Assembly (NCBI GenBank): GCA_944349375.1
Contig: CALVMV010000005.1
Span: forward strand, 1-64,000
Direction: 5' to 3'
From: an uncultured Clostridia bacterium
GTDB lineage: Bacteria; Bacillota; Clostridia; Christensenellales; UBA1242
DNA length: 64,000 nucleotides
Part shown: one piece after another, positions 47,713-59,979 of the stretch
Layout of the letters: each line of letters begins with the position of its first letter
How positions within the stretch are numbered: position 1 is the stretch's first letter
Notes under the pieces: model-generated
Database searches by the model: none
Seen by the model: the letters and a program-made list of their open reading frames with translations, nothing else
What the model was told of the DNA's origin: nothing
Made by a program: the position numbers and the translations under genes

Positions 47713-48762
47713 TTAGTTTTTATATTTTTCTATTTGTTCAATAATTTTGTCGCAAGCATCAAAAGATTGCATTTTTTGCATATTTTTTTTATATTTTTCT
47801 TTGTCTTTTATTAAATTATTCAATTTTATTAAAAAAAGTTTATCATCATAATCTTCCTCTTCAAGCATATCGCATAATCCTTGCTCTTTGAAAAGTTTTG
47901 CGTTTTCTATTTGATCGCCTCTGGAACATCTTTTTGATAATGGAATTAGTAACATGGGCTTTCTTAAAGCTAAAAGCTCATTTATTGCTCCAGCACCTGC
48001 TCTTGAAAGGACAATATCAGCAAAAGCCAAATAGTCTCCAATATTTTCTGCATAATCAATTTGAATATAATTTTTTGCAGTATGTTTATTATCTTTTGCT
48101 TGTTTTCCTGCAATGTGAACAACATTAAATATTTCGGTTAATTTATCAATATTTTTCCAAACTTTTTCATTTAAAAAACTTGCTCCTAAAGAACCACCAA
48201 CAACAAGAAGATTCGGTTTATCTTTATCAAATTTTGTCATGGCATAAATTTTTCTTTTATCACCTTGTAAAACTTTTTTTCTTATTGGTTGACCGGTATA
48301 AATACATTTAGGTTGATTTGTTGCTGTTTGTTTAAAAGCTGTGCACATTACATTGCATTTTTTCAATATTATTTTATTTGCTAGACCGAATGACAAATCG
48401 CTTTCATGGCTTATGACGGGTATATTTAATTTTGCTGCAGCGAGTACAACAGGCATTGCAACGAAGCCACCTTTAGAAAAAATAATATTTGGTTTGATTT
48501 GTTGCAAAAGCTTTTTTGACTGATTGATTGATTTGATTAATTTTATTGGTATCAAAAAATTTTTTAATGTTAATTTTCTTTCTAGTTTTACAGTAGGAAT
48601 TTGATAAAAATTAATATCTTTTTCTTTTGGTATTATTTGACTTTCCATGCCTTGACCACCAATATAAGCAAATTTATATTTTCCTTCTAGTCTTTCCTTA
48701 ACAGCAAGCAATGGGTAAATATGCCCAGCAGTTCCACCGCCAGTTAAAAGAATTGTATCCAT
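47713..48762 (-). CDS. murG: UDP-GlcNAc:lipid I N-acetylglucosaminyltransferase MurG
   Basis: A 349-residue GT28 glycosyltransferase making lipid II at the inner face of the membrane. It has GGGTAGHIYPLLAV at the N-terminus, SKGGFVAMPVVLAA, HESDLSFGLANK, and the C-terminal UDP-GlcNAc site DIVLSRAGAGAINELLALRKPMLLIPL. The start at 48762 (MDTILLTGGG) has AAGGAG 8 bases upstream. It is separate from the rest of a dcw cluster, which is not in this window. Confidence 0.96.
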   Translation of the reverse strand: MDTILLTGGGTAGHIYPLLAVKERLEGKYKFAYIGGQGMESQIIPKEKDINFYQIPTVKLERKLTLKNFLIPIKLIKSINQSKKLLQQIKPNIIFSKGGFVAMPVVLAAAKLNIPVISHESDLSFGLANKIILKKCNVMCTAFKQTATNQPKCIYTGQPIRKKVLQGDKRKIYAMTKFDKDKPNLLVVGGSLGASFLNEKVWKNIDKLTEIFNVVHIAGKQAKDNKHTAKNYIQIDYAENIGDYLAFADIVLSRAGAGAINELLALRKPMLLIPLSKRCSRGDQIENAKLFKEQGLCDMLEEEDYDDKLFLIKLNNLIKDKEKYKKNMQKMQSFDACDKIIEQIEKYKN

Positions 48763-48998
48763 TAAAAATCTCCTTATTTTTATATTATGCACTTAATAAT
48801 TTTTTTTGCAAAAATTGTTGAATATTGTCAAAAAAAATTGTTAAGCAATTTAAAACAAAATGAATAAATATTCGTAAAAAGTTATAAAAATACATATCTA
48901 GCTATTTTTTTAATTTGTTTTTCTTTCTTTAAAAAATTTGTTTAAAATTTCTTGTTGTGTTATAATAATCTTAAGTTAATTATGCTTAAGGAGTGAAA

Positions 48999-50954
48999 AT
49001 GGCTGGAAGTAATTATGATTCTAAAGATATAGTCGTTCTTGAAGGGCTTGATGCTGTTAGACTTAGACCGGGTATGTATATTGGAACGACTGGCTCAAAA
49101 GGGCTTCATCACTTGTTGTGGGAAATTGTTGATAATGCTATTGATGAAATTTCTAATGGCTATGGCGACACAATTAGAATAACTTTAAATAAAGATGGTT
49201 CTGCTACCGTTGAAGATAATGGGAGAGGTATTCCTGTTGATATGCACCCAACTTTGCACAAATCTGGTGTAGAGGTTGTTTATACTACTTTACACGCTGG
49301 GGGAAAATTCAACAATAGTAACTATAAATTTTCGGGTGGGTTACATGGTGTTGGTGCTTCTGTTACCAATGCTCTGTCTTCTTGGTGTAATGTTACTGTT
49401 TATAAAGACAAAAAAGAATATTTTGTAGGTTTCCATTCTTACAAAGATGAAAATGGCAAAATGCATAGTGGGGTTGCGAAAGAACCTTTAAAATTTATTG
49501 GTAAAACTGACAAGCAAGGAACTAAAGTTACATTTTTACCAGACAAAGAAATGTTTGGTAATATAACTTTCAATTTTGAAACTGTTTGCAATAGAGCAAG
49601 AGAGTTAGCATTTTTAAATAAAGGTTTAAAAATAGTTCTTGTAAATGATATCACTGGTGAAGGAGAAATTTACCACTATGAAGGTGGAATTGCTGATTTT
49701 GTTACTTATCTAGTTGAAGGGAAAAGCAAACTTTATAACAAACCTGTGTTTTTTCATGCAGAAGATAAAAATTTTGATTTAGAGATTTCTTTTATTTATA
49801 CTGACTCTTATACTGAAAATAGTTTTTCATTTGTCAATAACATTCCGACTATTGAAGGTGGTACTCACGAAACAGGATTTAGAAGTGCCTTTACAAAAGT
49901 TATGAATGATTGGGCAAGAAATAACAACTTTTTAAAAGATAAAGAAGCTAATCTCTTAGGAGAAGATTTTAGAGAAGGGCTAACTGTAGTTTTAAATGTT
50001 AAAATGAACAATGTCCAATTTGAAGGACAGACAAAAACAAAACTTGGTAACCCTGAAGCTAAAACAATGGTGGAAAGTTTAACAATAAAAGAATTAACTG
50101 CTTATTTTGCTGAAAAGAAAAATTCTACTGTTGCTGAAATTATTGTAAATAAAGCTAAAGGTGCTGCTAAAGTTCGTGAAGCTGCCAAAAAAGCAAAGGA
50201 GCTGACTAGAGCTAAAAACTCTGCTGAAAATTTTAACCTTGTAGGAAAACTTGCTGCTTCAACATCAAAAGATCGTGAAAAATCTGAACTCTTTATCGTA
50301 GAGGGAGATTCTGCAGGCGGAAGTGCTAAACAAGGTAGAGATAGAAAGTTCCAAGCAATTTTACCTTTAAGAGGGAAACCTTTAAATGCAGAGAAAAAGA
50401 GAATTGATCAAGTTTTGGCAAATGAAGAAATTAGAACTATCATTTCTGCATTAAATACAGGGATAGGAGAAGACTTTGATCTTTCTAGTTTAAGATATAA
50501 CAAAGTTATAATTCTTTCTGATGCCGACCAAGATGGTGCTCATATTCGAGCTATACTGTTAACTTTCTTCTTTAGGTACATGAGAGAGCTTATAAATGAT
50601 GGGCATGTGTATATTGGAATGCCTCCACTTTATAAAGTTTACAAAAAAGACTATGTTGAATATGTTTACTCGGATGCTGAACTTCCACAAGCTATTGCTC
50701 GTGCAGGGAGAAATTACAGCTTGCAAAGATACAAAGGGCTTGGAGAAATGAACCCTGATCAGCTTTGGGAAACCACTATGGATCCTGACAAAAGAAATTT
50801 AATACGAGTAAGTATTGATGATGCTGCCGAAGCGGAAAGGCTTGTTACCACACTGATGGGAGATGATATAGAAGCGAGAAAAAATTATATCAACCAACAC
50901 GCAAATTTTGATAGAGAAGATGAATTTTTCAAAAATTATAGTAAAATTAACTAA
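48999..50954 (+). CDS. gyrB: Type IIA DNA topoisomerase, B subunit (GyrB/ParE)
   Basis: A 651-residue ATPase subunit. It has [47 protein letters not shown] (in shorter pieces) in the GHKL ATPase, and [14 protein letters not shown] and [10 protein letters not shown] in the TOPRIM domain. Length matches GyrB/ParE of Bacillota. The ATG at 48999 has AAGGAG upstream. It pairs with the A subunit 11 bases downstream. The locus is not beside dnaA-recF, so gyrase and topoisomerase IV cannot be separated from this gene alone. Confidence 0.93.
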   Translation: MAGSNYDSKDIVVLEGLDAVRLRPGMYIGTTGSKGLHHLLWEIVDNAIDEISNGYGDTIRITLNKDGSATVEDNGRGIPVDMHPTLHKSGVEVVYTTLHAGGKFNNSNYKFSGGLHGVGASVTNALSSWCNVTVYKDKKEYFVGFHSYKDENGKMHSGVAKEPLKFIGKTDKQGTKVTFLPDKEMFGNITFNFETVCNRARELAFLNKGLKIVLVNDITGEGEIYHYEGGIADFVTYLVEGKSKLYNKPVFFHAEDKNFDLEISFIYTDSYTENSFSFVNNIPTIEGGTHETGFRSAFTKVMNDWARNNNFLKDKEANLLGEDFREGLTVVLNVKMNNVQFEGQTKTKLGNPEAKTMVESLTIKELTAYFAEKKNSTVAEIIVNKAKGAAKVREAAKKAKELTRAKNSAENFNLVGKLAASTSKDREKSELFIVEGDSAGGSAKQGRDRKFQAILPLRGKPLNAEKKRIDQVLANEEIRTIISALNTGIGEDFDLSSLRYNKVIILSDADQDGAHIRAILLTFFFRYMRELINDGHVYIGMPPLYKVYKKDYVEYVYSDAELPQAIARAGRNYSLQRYKGLGEMNPDQLWETTMDPDKRNLIRVSIDDAAEAERLVTTLMGDDIEARKNYINQHANFDREDEFFKNYSKIN

Positions 50955-50965
50955 AAGAGGATAAA

Positions 50966-53458
50966 ATGCAAGAAAATTTTGAACAACAAAAAATGGACAT
51001 TGAAACTCCAAAAGTTGACCAATGGGGACTAGAAGATTCTTCTGGTTCTGGGAATAGTGGAGACGGCGAAAAAGGTATAATTTACAAAACTATTGATGAG
51101 GTTTTGCATGATTCTATGATTCCATACACTGAATGTGTTGTAATGGATAGAGCTTTGCCTCGTGTCGAAGATGGACTTAAACCTGTTCAACGAAGGATTC
51201 TTTATTCAATGCTTGAACTTGGAATTACTCCAGACAAACCTTATCGTAAAAGTGCTAGAATTGTAGGGGATTGTCTTGGTAAATATCATCCTCATGGTGA
51301 TAGCTCTGTCTATGATGCTATGTGTCGTATGGCTCAAGACTATATTTTAAGAGCAACTCTTGTTGATGGACATGGTAATTTTGGTTCTATAGATGGGGAT
51401 AGCCCTGCGGCTATGAGATATACCGAAGCTAGACTTACACCACTTGCCATGGAACTTATGAAAGATTTAGAGAAAGACACTGTAAGATGGAGTTTAAACT
51501 TTGATGACTCTTTAAAAGAACCTGACATGATGCCAGGAAGATTTCCTAACTTGCTCGTAAATGGTGCTTCTGGAATTGCTGTCGGTGTTGCTACCAATAT
51601 TCCGCCACATAATCTTGCAGAAGTTATAGATGGAGTTGTTGCTTATATTGATAATCCAAACATTAAACTTTCTGAAATGATGAAAATAATTAAAGCCCCA
51701 GATTTTCCAACTGGTGGACTATTAATTGTTGATGAAGGATTAGAACAAGCTTATAGAACAGGTAAAGGGAAAATTGCTATAAGAGCAAAAGTTGAAGTAG
51801 AAAAGCAGGGCGATAAAACTAACCTTGTGATCACAGAGCTTCCTTATCAAGTAAATAAAGCTATGCTTTTACAAAAAATAGCAGAACTTAAAGAACAAAA
51901 CAAAGATAAGTTAGCATCTATCAGTGAAATAAGAGATGAATCTGATAGAACTGGAATGCGTGCTGTCATTAAACTAAAAAAAGATGCAAATGTAAAGAAA
52001 ATTTTGGAATATCTTTATAAATCAACAAATTTGCAAATTTCTTATGCTATTAACATGGTTGCTATCGCAGGTGGCAAACCAAAACTTATGGGATTAAATG
52101 AAATCATTTCTTATTATGCTCAATATCAAAGGGAGATTATAGTAAGAAGAACAAAGTATGATTTAAATATGGCAAAAGAAAGAGCCCACATTGTTGAAGG
52201 TCTTTTAATTGCTATTAAAAATATTGATGAAGTAATAAAAATAATTAAAAAATCAATTTCGGTGGCTGAAGCAAAACAAAAATTAAAAGACAGATTTGCT
52301 CTTTCCGATAAACAAGCTCAAGCTATTTTAGATATGCGTCTTGCTAGACTTGTTAATCTTGAAGTTACTAAATTGGAAGAAGAACTAAAAGAGCTAAAAG
52401 CTAAAATAGCTGAATATGAAAGAATTTTGGCTTCGAAAAAAGCTCAATACGATGTTGTTAAAAAAGAACTTTTAGATATTAAAAAGTCGTATGGAAATAA
52501 ACGCAGATCAAAAATTTTAAAAGATGGTCAAATAGTTGTTGAAGAAGTATCACAAAATGATAAAGAAGAAGTTAATGAAGTTATTATTGGGCTTTCTTGT
52601 GGAAATACAATTAAAAATATCAATACAAAAAATTACTCAATGAGTCAAAAATCTTTGAGTGATAATTCTACTATAACTGATGTTCATAGTCAAGTTATAA
52701 AAGTTCCTTCGAACCAAATGTTGTTAATATTTACCGATAAAGGTAATTGCATTAAAACATTAGCATCAAATATAAAAGATTGTAAGTGGAGAGATAAGGG
52801 GATTGCATTAAATCAAATTGATAAAAATGCGACAAGTGATGAAATACCTATTAAAATAATTCCTTGTCCAAAAGATGGCGAAATTTTATTTATGACTAAG
52901 GAAGGTATGGTTAAAAAATCAACTGTTCAAGACATTATAGTTTCAAAACCTTATTATCAAGCTGTAAAAATTAATGAAAATGATAAGCTTATAAATGTAG
53001 AAATTGTTAAAAAAGAATATCCAATTTTAATGCTTTCTGCTCAAGGTTATTCTTTAGCGTTTTCTTCCGATGAAGTGCCTTTACAAGGTAGAATTTCTGC
53101 TGGTGTTAAAGGTATTAATCTTGAAGAAAAAGATTATGTTGTATTTGCTTCGCAAGTTAATTATGATTCTGTTGTTGTTGTTAGTGATAATGGTTTTATT
53201 AAAAAAATCAAAACTTCTTTATTCCCACTAGCATCTCGATACAGAAAAGGTTTGAAATATATTAATTTTGCTGGAAATGGTAAAATTGTTGCTTTTGCTT
53301 GCTCAGATGAAGGGGATAGCACCTTGGCAGTAGATTTTGGTCTAAAGATTTTGCCTTTGGAAACAAAAAAATTACCTTATTCTGATAGGCTATCTAATGG
53401 CAACGAAATTATTAAGAAAAAATTCTTCTCAATTAATAAATATCAATTATTAAAGTAA
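50966..53458 (+). CDS. gyrA: Type IIA DNA topoisomerase, A subunit (GyrA/ParC)
   Basis: An 830-residue breakage-reunion subunit. [20 protein letters not shown], the quinolone-resistance region [15 protein letters not shown] (near 100-115) with the sensitive-type Ser and Asp, and the catalytic Tyr in [10 protein letters not shown] are present. The C-terminal beta-pinwheel begins near 530, but the GyrA-box (QRRGGKG-type) is missing; the matching place reads [11 protein letters not shown]. There is a 40-residue polar N-terminal extension. The missing box favours a topoisomerase IV-like enzyme or a gyrase without strong supercoiling activity. Confidence 0.88.
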   Translation: MQENFEQQKMDIETPKVDQWGLEDSSGSGNSGDGEKGIIYKTIDEVLHDSMIPYTECVVMDRALPRVEDGLKPVQRRILYSMLELGITPDKPYRKSARIVGDCLGKYHPHGDSSVYDAMCRMAQDYILRATLVDGHGNFGSIDGDSPAAMRYTEARLTPLAMELMKDLEKDTVRWSLNFDDSLKEPDMMPGRFPNLLVNGASGIAVGVATNIPPHNLAEVIDGVVAYIDNPNIKLSEMMKIIKAPDFPTGGLLIVDEGLEQAYRTGKGKIAIRAKVEVEKQGDKTNLVITELPYQVNKAMLLQKIAELKEQNKDKLASISEIRDESDRTGMRAVIKLKKDANVKKILEYLYKSTNLQISYAINMVAIAGGKPKLMGLNEIISYYAQYQREIIVRRTKYDLNMAKERAHIVEGLLIAIKNIDEVIKIIKKSISVAEAKQKLKDRFALSDKQAQAILDMRLARLVNLEVTKLEEELKELKAKIAEYERILASKKAQYDVVKKELLDIKKSYGNKRRSKILKDGQIVVEEVSQNDKEEVNEVIIGLSCGNTIKNINTKNYSMSQKSLSDNSTITDVHSQVIKVPSNQMLLIFTDKGNCIKTLASNIKDCKWRDKGIALNQIDKNATSDEIPIKIIPCPKDGEILFMTKEGMVKKSTVQDIIVSKPYYQAVKINENDKLINVEIVKKEYPILMLSAQGYSLAFSSDEVPLQGRISAGVKGINLEEKDYVVFASQVNYDSVVVVSDNGFIKKIKTSLFPLASRYRKGLKYINFAGNGKIVAFACSDEGDSTLAVDFGLKILPLETKKLPYSDRLSNGNEIIKKKFFSINKYQLLK

Positions 53459-53459
53459 T

Positions 53460-53487
53460 AAAAAAGCCATAGTTTTGGCTTTTTTTT
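53460..53487 (+). terminator. Terminator after the topoisomerase operon
   Basis: AAAAGCCA and TGGCTTTT pair, followed by eight T. The 237 bases beyond it to 53724 are A/T-rich; TAATGAGAT (53529-53537) and ATCTCATTT (53564-53572 region) form an inverted repeat, otherwise no feature is visible. Confidence 0.8.
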
Positions 53488-53724
53488 AATTTTATTTGGT
53501 TTCCTAAAAGAAACATATTATAATTGTTTAATGAGATGTTATGAGTTTAGGTTAATTATTTATTATCTCATTTTAATTAAATGTTTTGATTTGGAATATA
53601 TCAAATTTTCACAAATATAATATATTATAGATTTTCGACAAATTATTACTTTTTTCCACAAAAACAAATAATTTTCTCATTTGTTAAAATCTTGAAAAAA
53701 TTTATTATTAAAAGTGAGGTTTGT

Positions 53725-54489
53725 ATGCCATTTTGTGTTATCAAATCAAGAACAATCAAAATCTTTCTTGCAATGGCTGTTGTAGTTGTTTTGCTTGCAT
53801 TGTCGTTTGAAGGTGGTGCTTGTGCTCAAGTATGGTTTGGGTATAGTACTAGACTTGTTCCTGTATATCGAGTTGATACTCAGGAAAAACAAGTCGCCAT
53901 TTCTTTTGATGCTGCTTGGGGAGCAGATAAAACTGAAGAAATTTTATCTGTTCTTGATGAATATGATGCCGGTGCAACATTTTTCCTTGTCGGTTTTTGG
54001 GTAGATAAATATCCAGAAATGGTGCAAAAAATTGATGAAGCTGGCTTTGAAATTGGTTCACATTCAAACACGCATCCTGATATGGCTAATTTAAGTTCTG
54101 AAAATATTGCTAAAGAATTAGATATTTCAGTAGAAAAAATTAAAGCTATAACAGGCAAAGATGTTACTGTTTTTAGACCACCTTATGGTTCTTATAGCAA
54201 TGACTTAATCAATGCTTGCTCGTCTCGTGGACTCATTGCTGTTCAATGGGATGTAGATTCACTTGATTGGAAAGGTCTTTCTGCTACAGATGTTACAACA
54301 AGAGTTATGAATAATGTTCAAAACGGCTCTATCATCTTAATGCATAATAATGCTGATAATGTTGTTCAATCAACAAGAATGGTGCTTGAAAGATTAACTA
54401 AAGAAGGTTATAAGATTACTTCAGTTGGAGATTTAATTTATCATTCTAATTATTCAATTGACAGGAATGGAGTGCAACACTCAAATTAA
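53725..54489 (+). CDS. Membrane-anchored polysaccharide deacetylase (PdaB-like)
   Basis: A 254-residue carbohydrate esterase family 4 (NodB-fold) protein. After an N-terminal hydrophobic anchor (about 9-35), the motifs are VAISFDAAWGAD (metal Asp), HSNTHPDMAN (two metal His), FRPPYGSYS and LIAVQWDVDSLDW. The DAAWG form resembles PdaB, the sporulation-linked deacetylase. It probably modifies peptidoglycan outside the cell. The ATG at 53725 has GTGAGG upstream. The next gene starts 12 bases after its stop. Confidence 0.88.
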   Translation: MPFCVIKSRTIKIFLAMAVVVVLLALSFEGGACAQVWFGYSTRLVPVYRVDTQEKQVAISFDAAWGADKTEEILSVLDEYDAGATFFLVGFWVDKYPEMVQKIDEAGFEIGSHSNTHPDMANLSSENIAKELDISVEKIKAITGKDVTVFRPPYGSYSNDLINACSSRGLIAVQWDVDSLDWKGLSATDVTTRVMNNVQNGSIILMHNNADNVVQSTRMVLERLTKEGYKITSVGDLIYHSNYSIDRNGVQHSN

Positions 54490-54501
54490 AGGGAGAAAAT
54501 T

Positions 54502-55170
54502 ATGGAAGAAACAACAATTTTAGATTTATCAAACAATAAAGCTCAGCTTATGGGAACAATTTTTCAAGATGCAACAATTTTTGAGTCAAATGGAGAAAAA
54601 TTTTACGAGTTTTTACTAGAAGTTCCTCGTTTATCAGGGGTAGTTGATGAAATTCCTGTTACAATGGCTAAAAATATTGCTGATAGTTATTCAATAAATC
54701 CATCTAAAGGATTAAAAATTGCTCTTTGTGGAGAATTTCGAAGCAGAAATCTTCAAGATGAGGGCAAAAGCCATTTGATTTTGTTCTTCTTTGTTAAAGA
54801 GGTTTTAAATGAAGAACAAATCAATCAAGCCGATATTAATAAAATTTCTTTAACTGGTTATTTATGCAAAGCTCCAGTATATAGGGATACGCCTTTTGGC
54901 AGACAAATTTGTGATATTTTGTTAGCTGTTAATCGTGCACACAACAAAAAATCTGATTATATTCCTTGTATTATTTGGGGAAGGAATGCAGTTTATATCA
55001 AAAATATGCCGGTTGGGACTAAAATTAATTTAAGTGGGCGAATTCAATCAAGAGTTTACAATAAGCAAGACGAAAATGGGAATATAACAAAAAGAAAAGC
55101 TTACGAAATTTCTGTAAATAATTTCAAAGTTGAATCAGCACCTAGTATCGCTCACGAAGAAGAAGCTTAA
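54502..55170 (+). CDS. Tandem OB-fold SSB/PriB-like protein
   Basis: A 222-residue protein made of two OB-fold units: about 14-105 (AQLMGTIFQDATIFESNGEKFYEFLLEVPRLS-type strands) and about 110-205 (ISLTGYLCKAPVYRDTPFGRQICDILLAVNRAH, SDYIPCIIWGRNA). The second unit is clearly SSB-like (D-I-L-L-A-V-N-R and W-G-R). It probably binds single-stranded DNA in replication or repair. It lacks the acidic DDDIPF-type tail of the main SSB. GGGAG lies upstream. It is coupled to the deacetylase gene by position only. Confidence 0.85.
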   Translation: MEETTILDLSNNKAQLMGTIFQDATIFESNGEKFYEFLLEVPRLSGVVDEIPVTMAKNIADSYSINPSKGLKIALCGEFRSRNLQDEGKSHLILFFFVKEVLNEEQINQADINKISLTGYLCKAPVYRDTPFGRQICDILLAVNRAHNKKSDYIPCIIWGRNAVYIKNMPVGTKINLSGRIQSRVYNKQDENGNITKRKAYEISVNNFKVESAPSIAHEEEA

Positions 55171-55191
55171 ATTTATTTAAAATGATTAAAA

Positions 55192-55218
55192 TAAAAACGC
55201 AAGAAATTGCGTTTTTTT
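55192..55218. terminator. Bidirectional terminator
   Basis: AAAAACGCAA and TTGCGTTTTT pair around GAAA, with A and T tracts, between two converging genes. Confidence 0.88.
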
Positions 55219-55975
55219 ATGATTCTAAAGATAAATTTTTTGCTTGAGCAAGTATTTCAATATATCTATATTTTATTAATGAAGACATTGTTTGATTTGT
55301 TGATATTGTAATCCCGCTACATAATTTTTGGAGTGTCAAAATTAATTCTTCAAGATATTTTGTCAAAGTATTCAAACTTTCAACATCTTCAAAAAAGATT
55401 TTATAGTCGGCTACAATTGTATTCGCATTTGAAAAAATATTATTTAAAACCAGTCTGGCAGAAATTTCATTATAAACATTTGTATCTAAGCTAATTGCGA
55501 TATCGAATAATTGTTTATAAACATTTTCGTAAAGGTTTAAAGCTTTTTGCAAAGCTTTTTTCTCATCACTATCTACGGTAACATTTAGATTAAATGAAGG
55601 AATATTTAATTTAATTATTGATGTTTCAATATTATGATTTTGTTTTACACTATTTTGAACTAGTATAGCATCATTTTCATTTACATAGGCAGAACTCAAA
55701 ATATAATAATAATTTTCTTCTTGCCAAACATATCCGCCTGCGCCTATTTTTCTATAATCTATCGCCAAGCTTTCTCCACCAGCTTGAGTTAAACTTTTAT
55801 CAAAACTTATAGCGTATATTGTCAATGAGTTCGAAGTTAAAGATGTAGAAGCTTTTTCTGTGGTAGTTAAAAAAAGTAAAGATAAATAATTTGCACAAAA
55901 AAGCATTATGATTATTAAAATAATAATCCCTATTGTTATAAAACTTTTTTTTACTTTATTTGCAGATTTTGGCAT
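55217..55975 (-). CDS. Membrane-anchored SPOR-like protein
   Basis: A 252-residue protein. One N-terminal membrane helix (about 11-35) is followed by a SPOR-like segment of about 80 residues (YAISFDKSLTQAGGESLAIDY, IGAGGYVWQEENYYYILSSAYVNENDAILVQN), the pattern of peptidoglycan-binding SPOR domains. The rest is helical. It is a candidate division or sporulation protein. No ribosome site is obvious, and the start is set by the first Met before the membrane helix. Confidence 0.72.
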   Translation of the reverse strand: MPKSANKVKKSFITIGIIILIIIMLFCANYLSLLFLTTTEKASTSLTSNSLTIYAISFDKSLTQAGGESLAIDYRKIGAGGYVWQEENYYYILSSAYVNENDAILVQNSVKQNHNIETSIIKLNIPSFNLNVTVDSDEKKALQKALNLYENVYKQLFDIAISLDTNVYNEISARLVLNNIFSNANTIVADYKIFFEDVESLNTLTKYLEELILTLQKLCSGITISTNQTMSSLIKYRYIEILAQAKNLSLES

Positions 55976-56064
55976 TATTTGTTGACTATTTTCCTTTTTA
56001 GTTTTATTACTTTAATGTATGAACAAATTTGTTATTCTATGAAGGATATTGTTATCAAATCATT

Positions 56065-56093
56065 TTGCAAATTTCAAATTTGTGTCGTATAAT
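56065..56093 (+). promoter_or_regulatory. groESL promoter
   Basis: TTGCAA (56065-56070), 17-base spacer, TATAAT (56088-56093). No CIRCE element (TTAGCACTC-N9-GAGTGCTAA) is found between it and groES, so HrcA control is not supported here. Confidence 0.8.
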
Positions 56094-56117
56094 ATAAGAG
56101 ATTATAGGAGGGTATTT

Positions 56118-58030
<1,913 letters not shown>

Positions 58031-58033
58031 AAT

Positions 58034-58062
58034 AAAAAGGAAGGCTAATCTTCCTTTTTTTA
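58034..58062. terminator. Terminator between groEL and the SDR gene
   Basis: AAAAGGAAG and CTTCCTTTT pair around GCTAAT, with A and T tracts on the two sides. Confidence 0.85.
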
Positions 58063-58821
58063 TTTATAAAAAATTTTTGTTAACACTTTTAGGACTAATC
58101 CCTTTGGGAAAAATTTTTGGACTTGATATAACATTTTATTTCTAAAACCCATAACATATTGTGGTTTTAAATTTTTCTTTGATATAATTTTAGTGATAAT
58201 TTTAATGGCTTTGTCAAGGCTCATTCTTTTGTCTTGTGCGTTATCAATTTTTTCAGCTGATAATTTTATTGAATCGTTATATCTTTCATTTGTTTTAAAA
58301 TTCTTTACTCTATTTTTTGTAAATTCTGTTTTTATATCGCATGGGCATATTGCTGTTACTTGCAAGTTAGTTTTAGATAATTCCATACGCAAACAGTCGC
58401 TTAACATACTTACTGCAGACTTGCTTGAACAGTAAAAAGCTCTAAATGGTAAAGGAAATAGTGCACAAGCTGATGAAATATTTATTATTTTTCCATTTTT
58501 GGACATTAAAGGGATTGCTTCTTGTATTACAAAAATTGCACCTAAAACATTTACTTCATATTCTTTTCTGATTTCATTTTCTTCAATAAGTTCAATAGCT
58601 CCAGACAAACCAAAACCAGCATTGTTTATTAAGATATCTATTTGACCTAAATCTTCTTTTATATAAGAAAAAACTTCTTTTAATCTTTTTTTGTCGCTTA
58701 CATCACATAAATAATCATCGTTTGAGCGACTGATACCGACAACTCTATGACCTAGTTGTTTATAAAATTCTTTTAACCCTTTTCCTATGCCACTTGAAGC
58801 GCCTGTTATAACAATATTCAT
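58060..58821 (-). CDS. Short-chain dehydrogenase/reductase
   Basis: A 253-residue SDR. The NAD(P) site is TGASSGIGKG (about 6-15), then NNAGFG (about 83-88), and the catalytic Ser, Tyr and Lys are in ISSACALF and YCSSKSA (the Tyr-x-x-x-Lys motif, about 145-149). The substrate is not evident; the C-terminal region is long and basic (QVQKFFPKGLVLKVLTKIFYK). The ATG at 58821 has AGGAG upstream. It is convergent with groEL. Confidence 0.9.
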   Translation of the reverse strand: MNIVITGASSGIGKGLKEFYKQLGHRVVGISRSNDDYLCDVSDKKRLKEVFSYIKEDLGQIDILINNAGFGLSGAIELIEENEIRKEYEVNVLGAIFVIQEAIPLMSKNGKIINISSACALFPLPFRAFYCSSKSAVSMLSDCLRMELSKTNLQVTAICPCDIKTEFTKNRVKNFKTNERYNDSIKLSAEKIDNAQDKRMSLDKAIKIITKIISKKNLKPQYVMGFRNKMLYQVQKFFPKGLVLKVLTKIFYK

Positions 58822-58931
58822 CAATTATCTCCTTATTTTTTTACATATTTTAGTATATAATAAAATTGTAAACTTGTAAAATGATTTGACTATTCTTTGT
58901 CTTTGTTTTATACTTTGTAAGAAGGTGAGAA

Positions 58932-59423
58932 ATGAATAAAACTAAAAAATGGTTGTTGATAATTGCTACAATTTTTGTAATTTTAGGGATTGGTTATGAT
59001 ATATTTTATATCGTATCCTATTTTATGACACCAGTTGCATATAGACCTACATTATTTTATATTATTTATGAATTTATTGCATTTTGCTTTATGATAAGTG
59101 TTGCTGTTATGATGATTTATGTTCTTTGGGGGAACGGTAAATATTTTAGAAGTCGTTATCGTTATTTTGTAACTTCTTTAATAATATCTATTTGCATTAA
59201 TCTTTTTTCTGTTTCTACCATTCTTATGATTATTTCAATTTATTTTAATGATTCAATTTTTGTTTTTCCAAAACAAGATAGTAATGACAAAAATATTGTA
59301 GATATAACGCCAGAAAATACAGCAAGTGAAAAAGAGATGAAAATACAAGCTTTGAGAAAAATGAAAGAAGAAGGAAAAATCACAGAAGAGGAATTTCAAA
59401 ATGAACTTTTAAAATTATTATAA
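58932..59423 (+). CDS. Membrane protein with C-terminal SHOCT domain
   Basis: A 163-residue protein with three membrane helices (about 7-31, 42-66, 79-105) and a cytoplasmic tail ending in a SHOCT motif (KIQALRKMKEEGKITEEEFQNELLKL). SHOCT is a small protein-interaction module often at protein ends in Bacillota. The function is unknown. GGTGAG precedes the ATG. It converges with tadA over the terminator at 59437-59469. Confidence 0.78.
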   Translation: MNKTKKWLLIIATIFVILGIGYDIFYIVSYFMTPVAYRPTLFYIIYEFIAFCFMISVAVMMIYVLWGNGKYFRSRYRYFVTSLIISICINLFSVSTILMIISIYFNDSIFVFPKQDSNDKNIVDITPENTASEKEMKIQALRKMKEEGKITEEEFQNELLKLL

Positions 59424-59436
59424 AGTGTTATAATAG

Positions 59437-59469
59437 TAAAAAAGGAAGAAACTTTATTTCTTCCTTTTT
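59437..59469. terminator. Bidirectional terminator between SHOCT protein and tadA
   Basis: AAAAAGGAAGAAA and TTTCTTCCTTTTT pair around CTTTA. It overlaps the 3' end of tadA. Confidence 0.85.
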
Positions 59470-59900
59470 GTTTTAAAAAATTCTGTTAACAGTTGACTAA
59501 TTTCTATTTGATATTGTGGCTGATAGATCTCAGTAACATGATGATTTAGTCGATTGCTTTGCAAAATTTTTTTGCACAAATCATCATTCGAGGTTGTTTC
59601 TTTGCAACCATAAATTAAAGTTTTGATTCTAGCATTTGCAATCGCTCCAGCGCACATAGGACAAGGCTCTAGGGTGACATATATTTGACAATCATCTAAA
59701 CGCCACGATTTCAATTTTTTGCAAGCTTTTTCTATTGCAATTATTTCAGCATGATTTATTGCGTTTTGCGATTTTTCTTTTTTATTGTAACCCTTCGCAA
59801 TAATTTTATTATTTTTAACTATAATCGCGCCTATTGGGACTTCATCAATAGATAATGCTTTTTTTGCTTCTTTTATTGCATATTCCATATAATTTTTCAT
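59454..59900 (-). CDS. tadA: tRNA-specific adenosine deaminase TadA
   Basis: A 148-residue zinc deaminase converting A34 to inosine in tRNA-Arg(ACG). The zinc site is HAE (His50, catalytic Glu52) with PCPMC (Cys80, Cys83). Length and motifs are normal. On the minus strand TTTACT (59930-59935), 17 bases, TAGAAT (59907-59912) ends six bases before the ATG, and no ribosome site is present, so the mRNA should be leaderless. Confidence 0.96.
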   Translation of the reverse strand: MKNYMEYAIKEAKKALSIDEVPIGAIIVKNNKIIAKGYNKKEKSQNAINHAEIIAIEKACKKLKSWRLDDCQIYVTLEPCPMCAGAIANARIKTLIYGCKETTSNDDLCKKILQSNRLNHHVTEIYQPQYQIEISQLLTEFFKTKRKK

Positions 59901-59906
59901 AGTTTT

Positions 59907-59935
59907 ATTCTAATAAAAAAGATTGCTAAAGTAAA
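59907..59935 (-). promoter_or_regulatory. tadA promoter, predicted leaderless
   Basis: TTTACT (59930-59935), 17-base spacer, TAGAAT (59907-59912) on the minus strand. Six bases separate it from the start codon. Confidence 0.7.
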
Positions 59936-59944
59936 GCATATTTG

Positions 59945-59973
59945 TTGTTTTTTTATTTTAACTGGTGTATAAT
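59945..59973 (+). promoter_or_regulatory. Promoter of the first CPBP gene, predicted leaderless
   Basis: TTGTTT (59945-59950), 17-base spacer, TATAAT (59968-59973), six bases before the ATG at 59980. No ribosome site. Confidence 0.7.
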
Positions 59974-59979
59974 TAAAAA

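Noticed and set aside
56000..56117. CIRCE element before groES
   Set aside because: No TTAGCACTC-N9-GAGTGCTAA or close variant is present.
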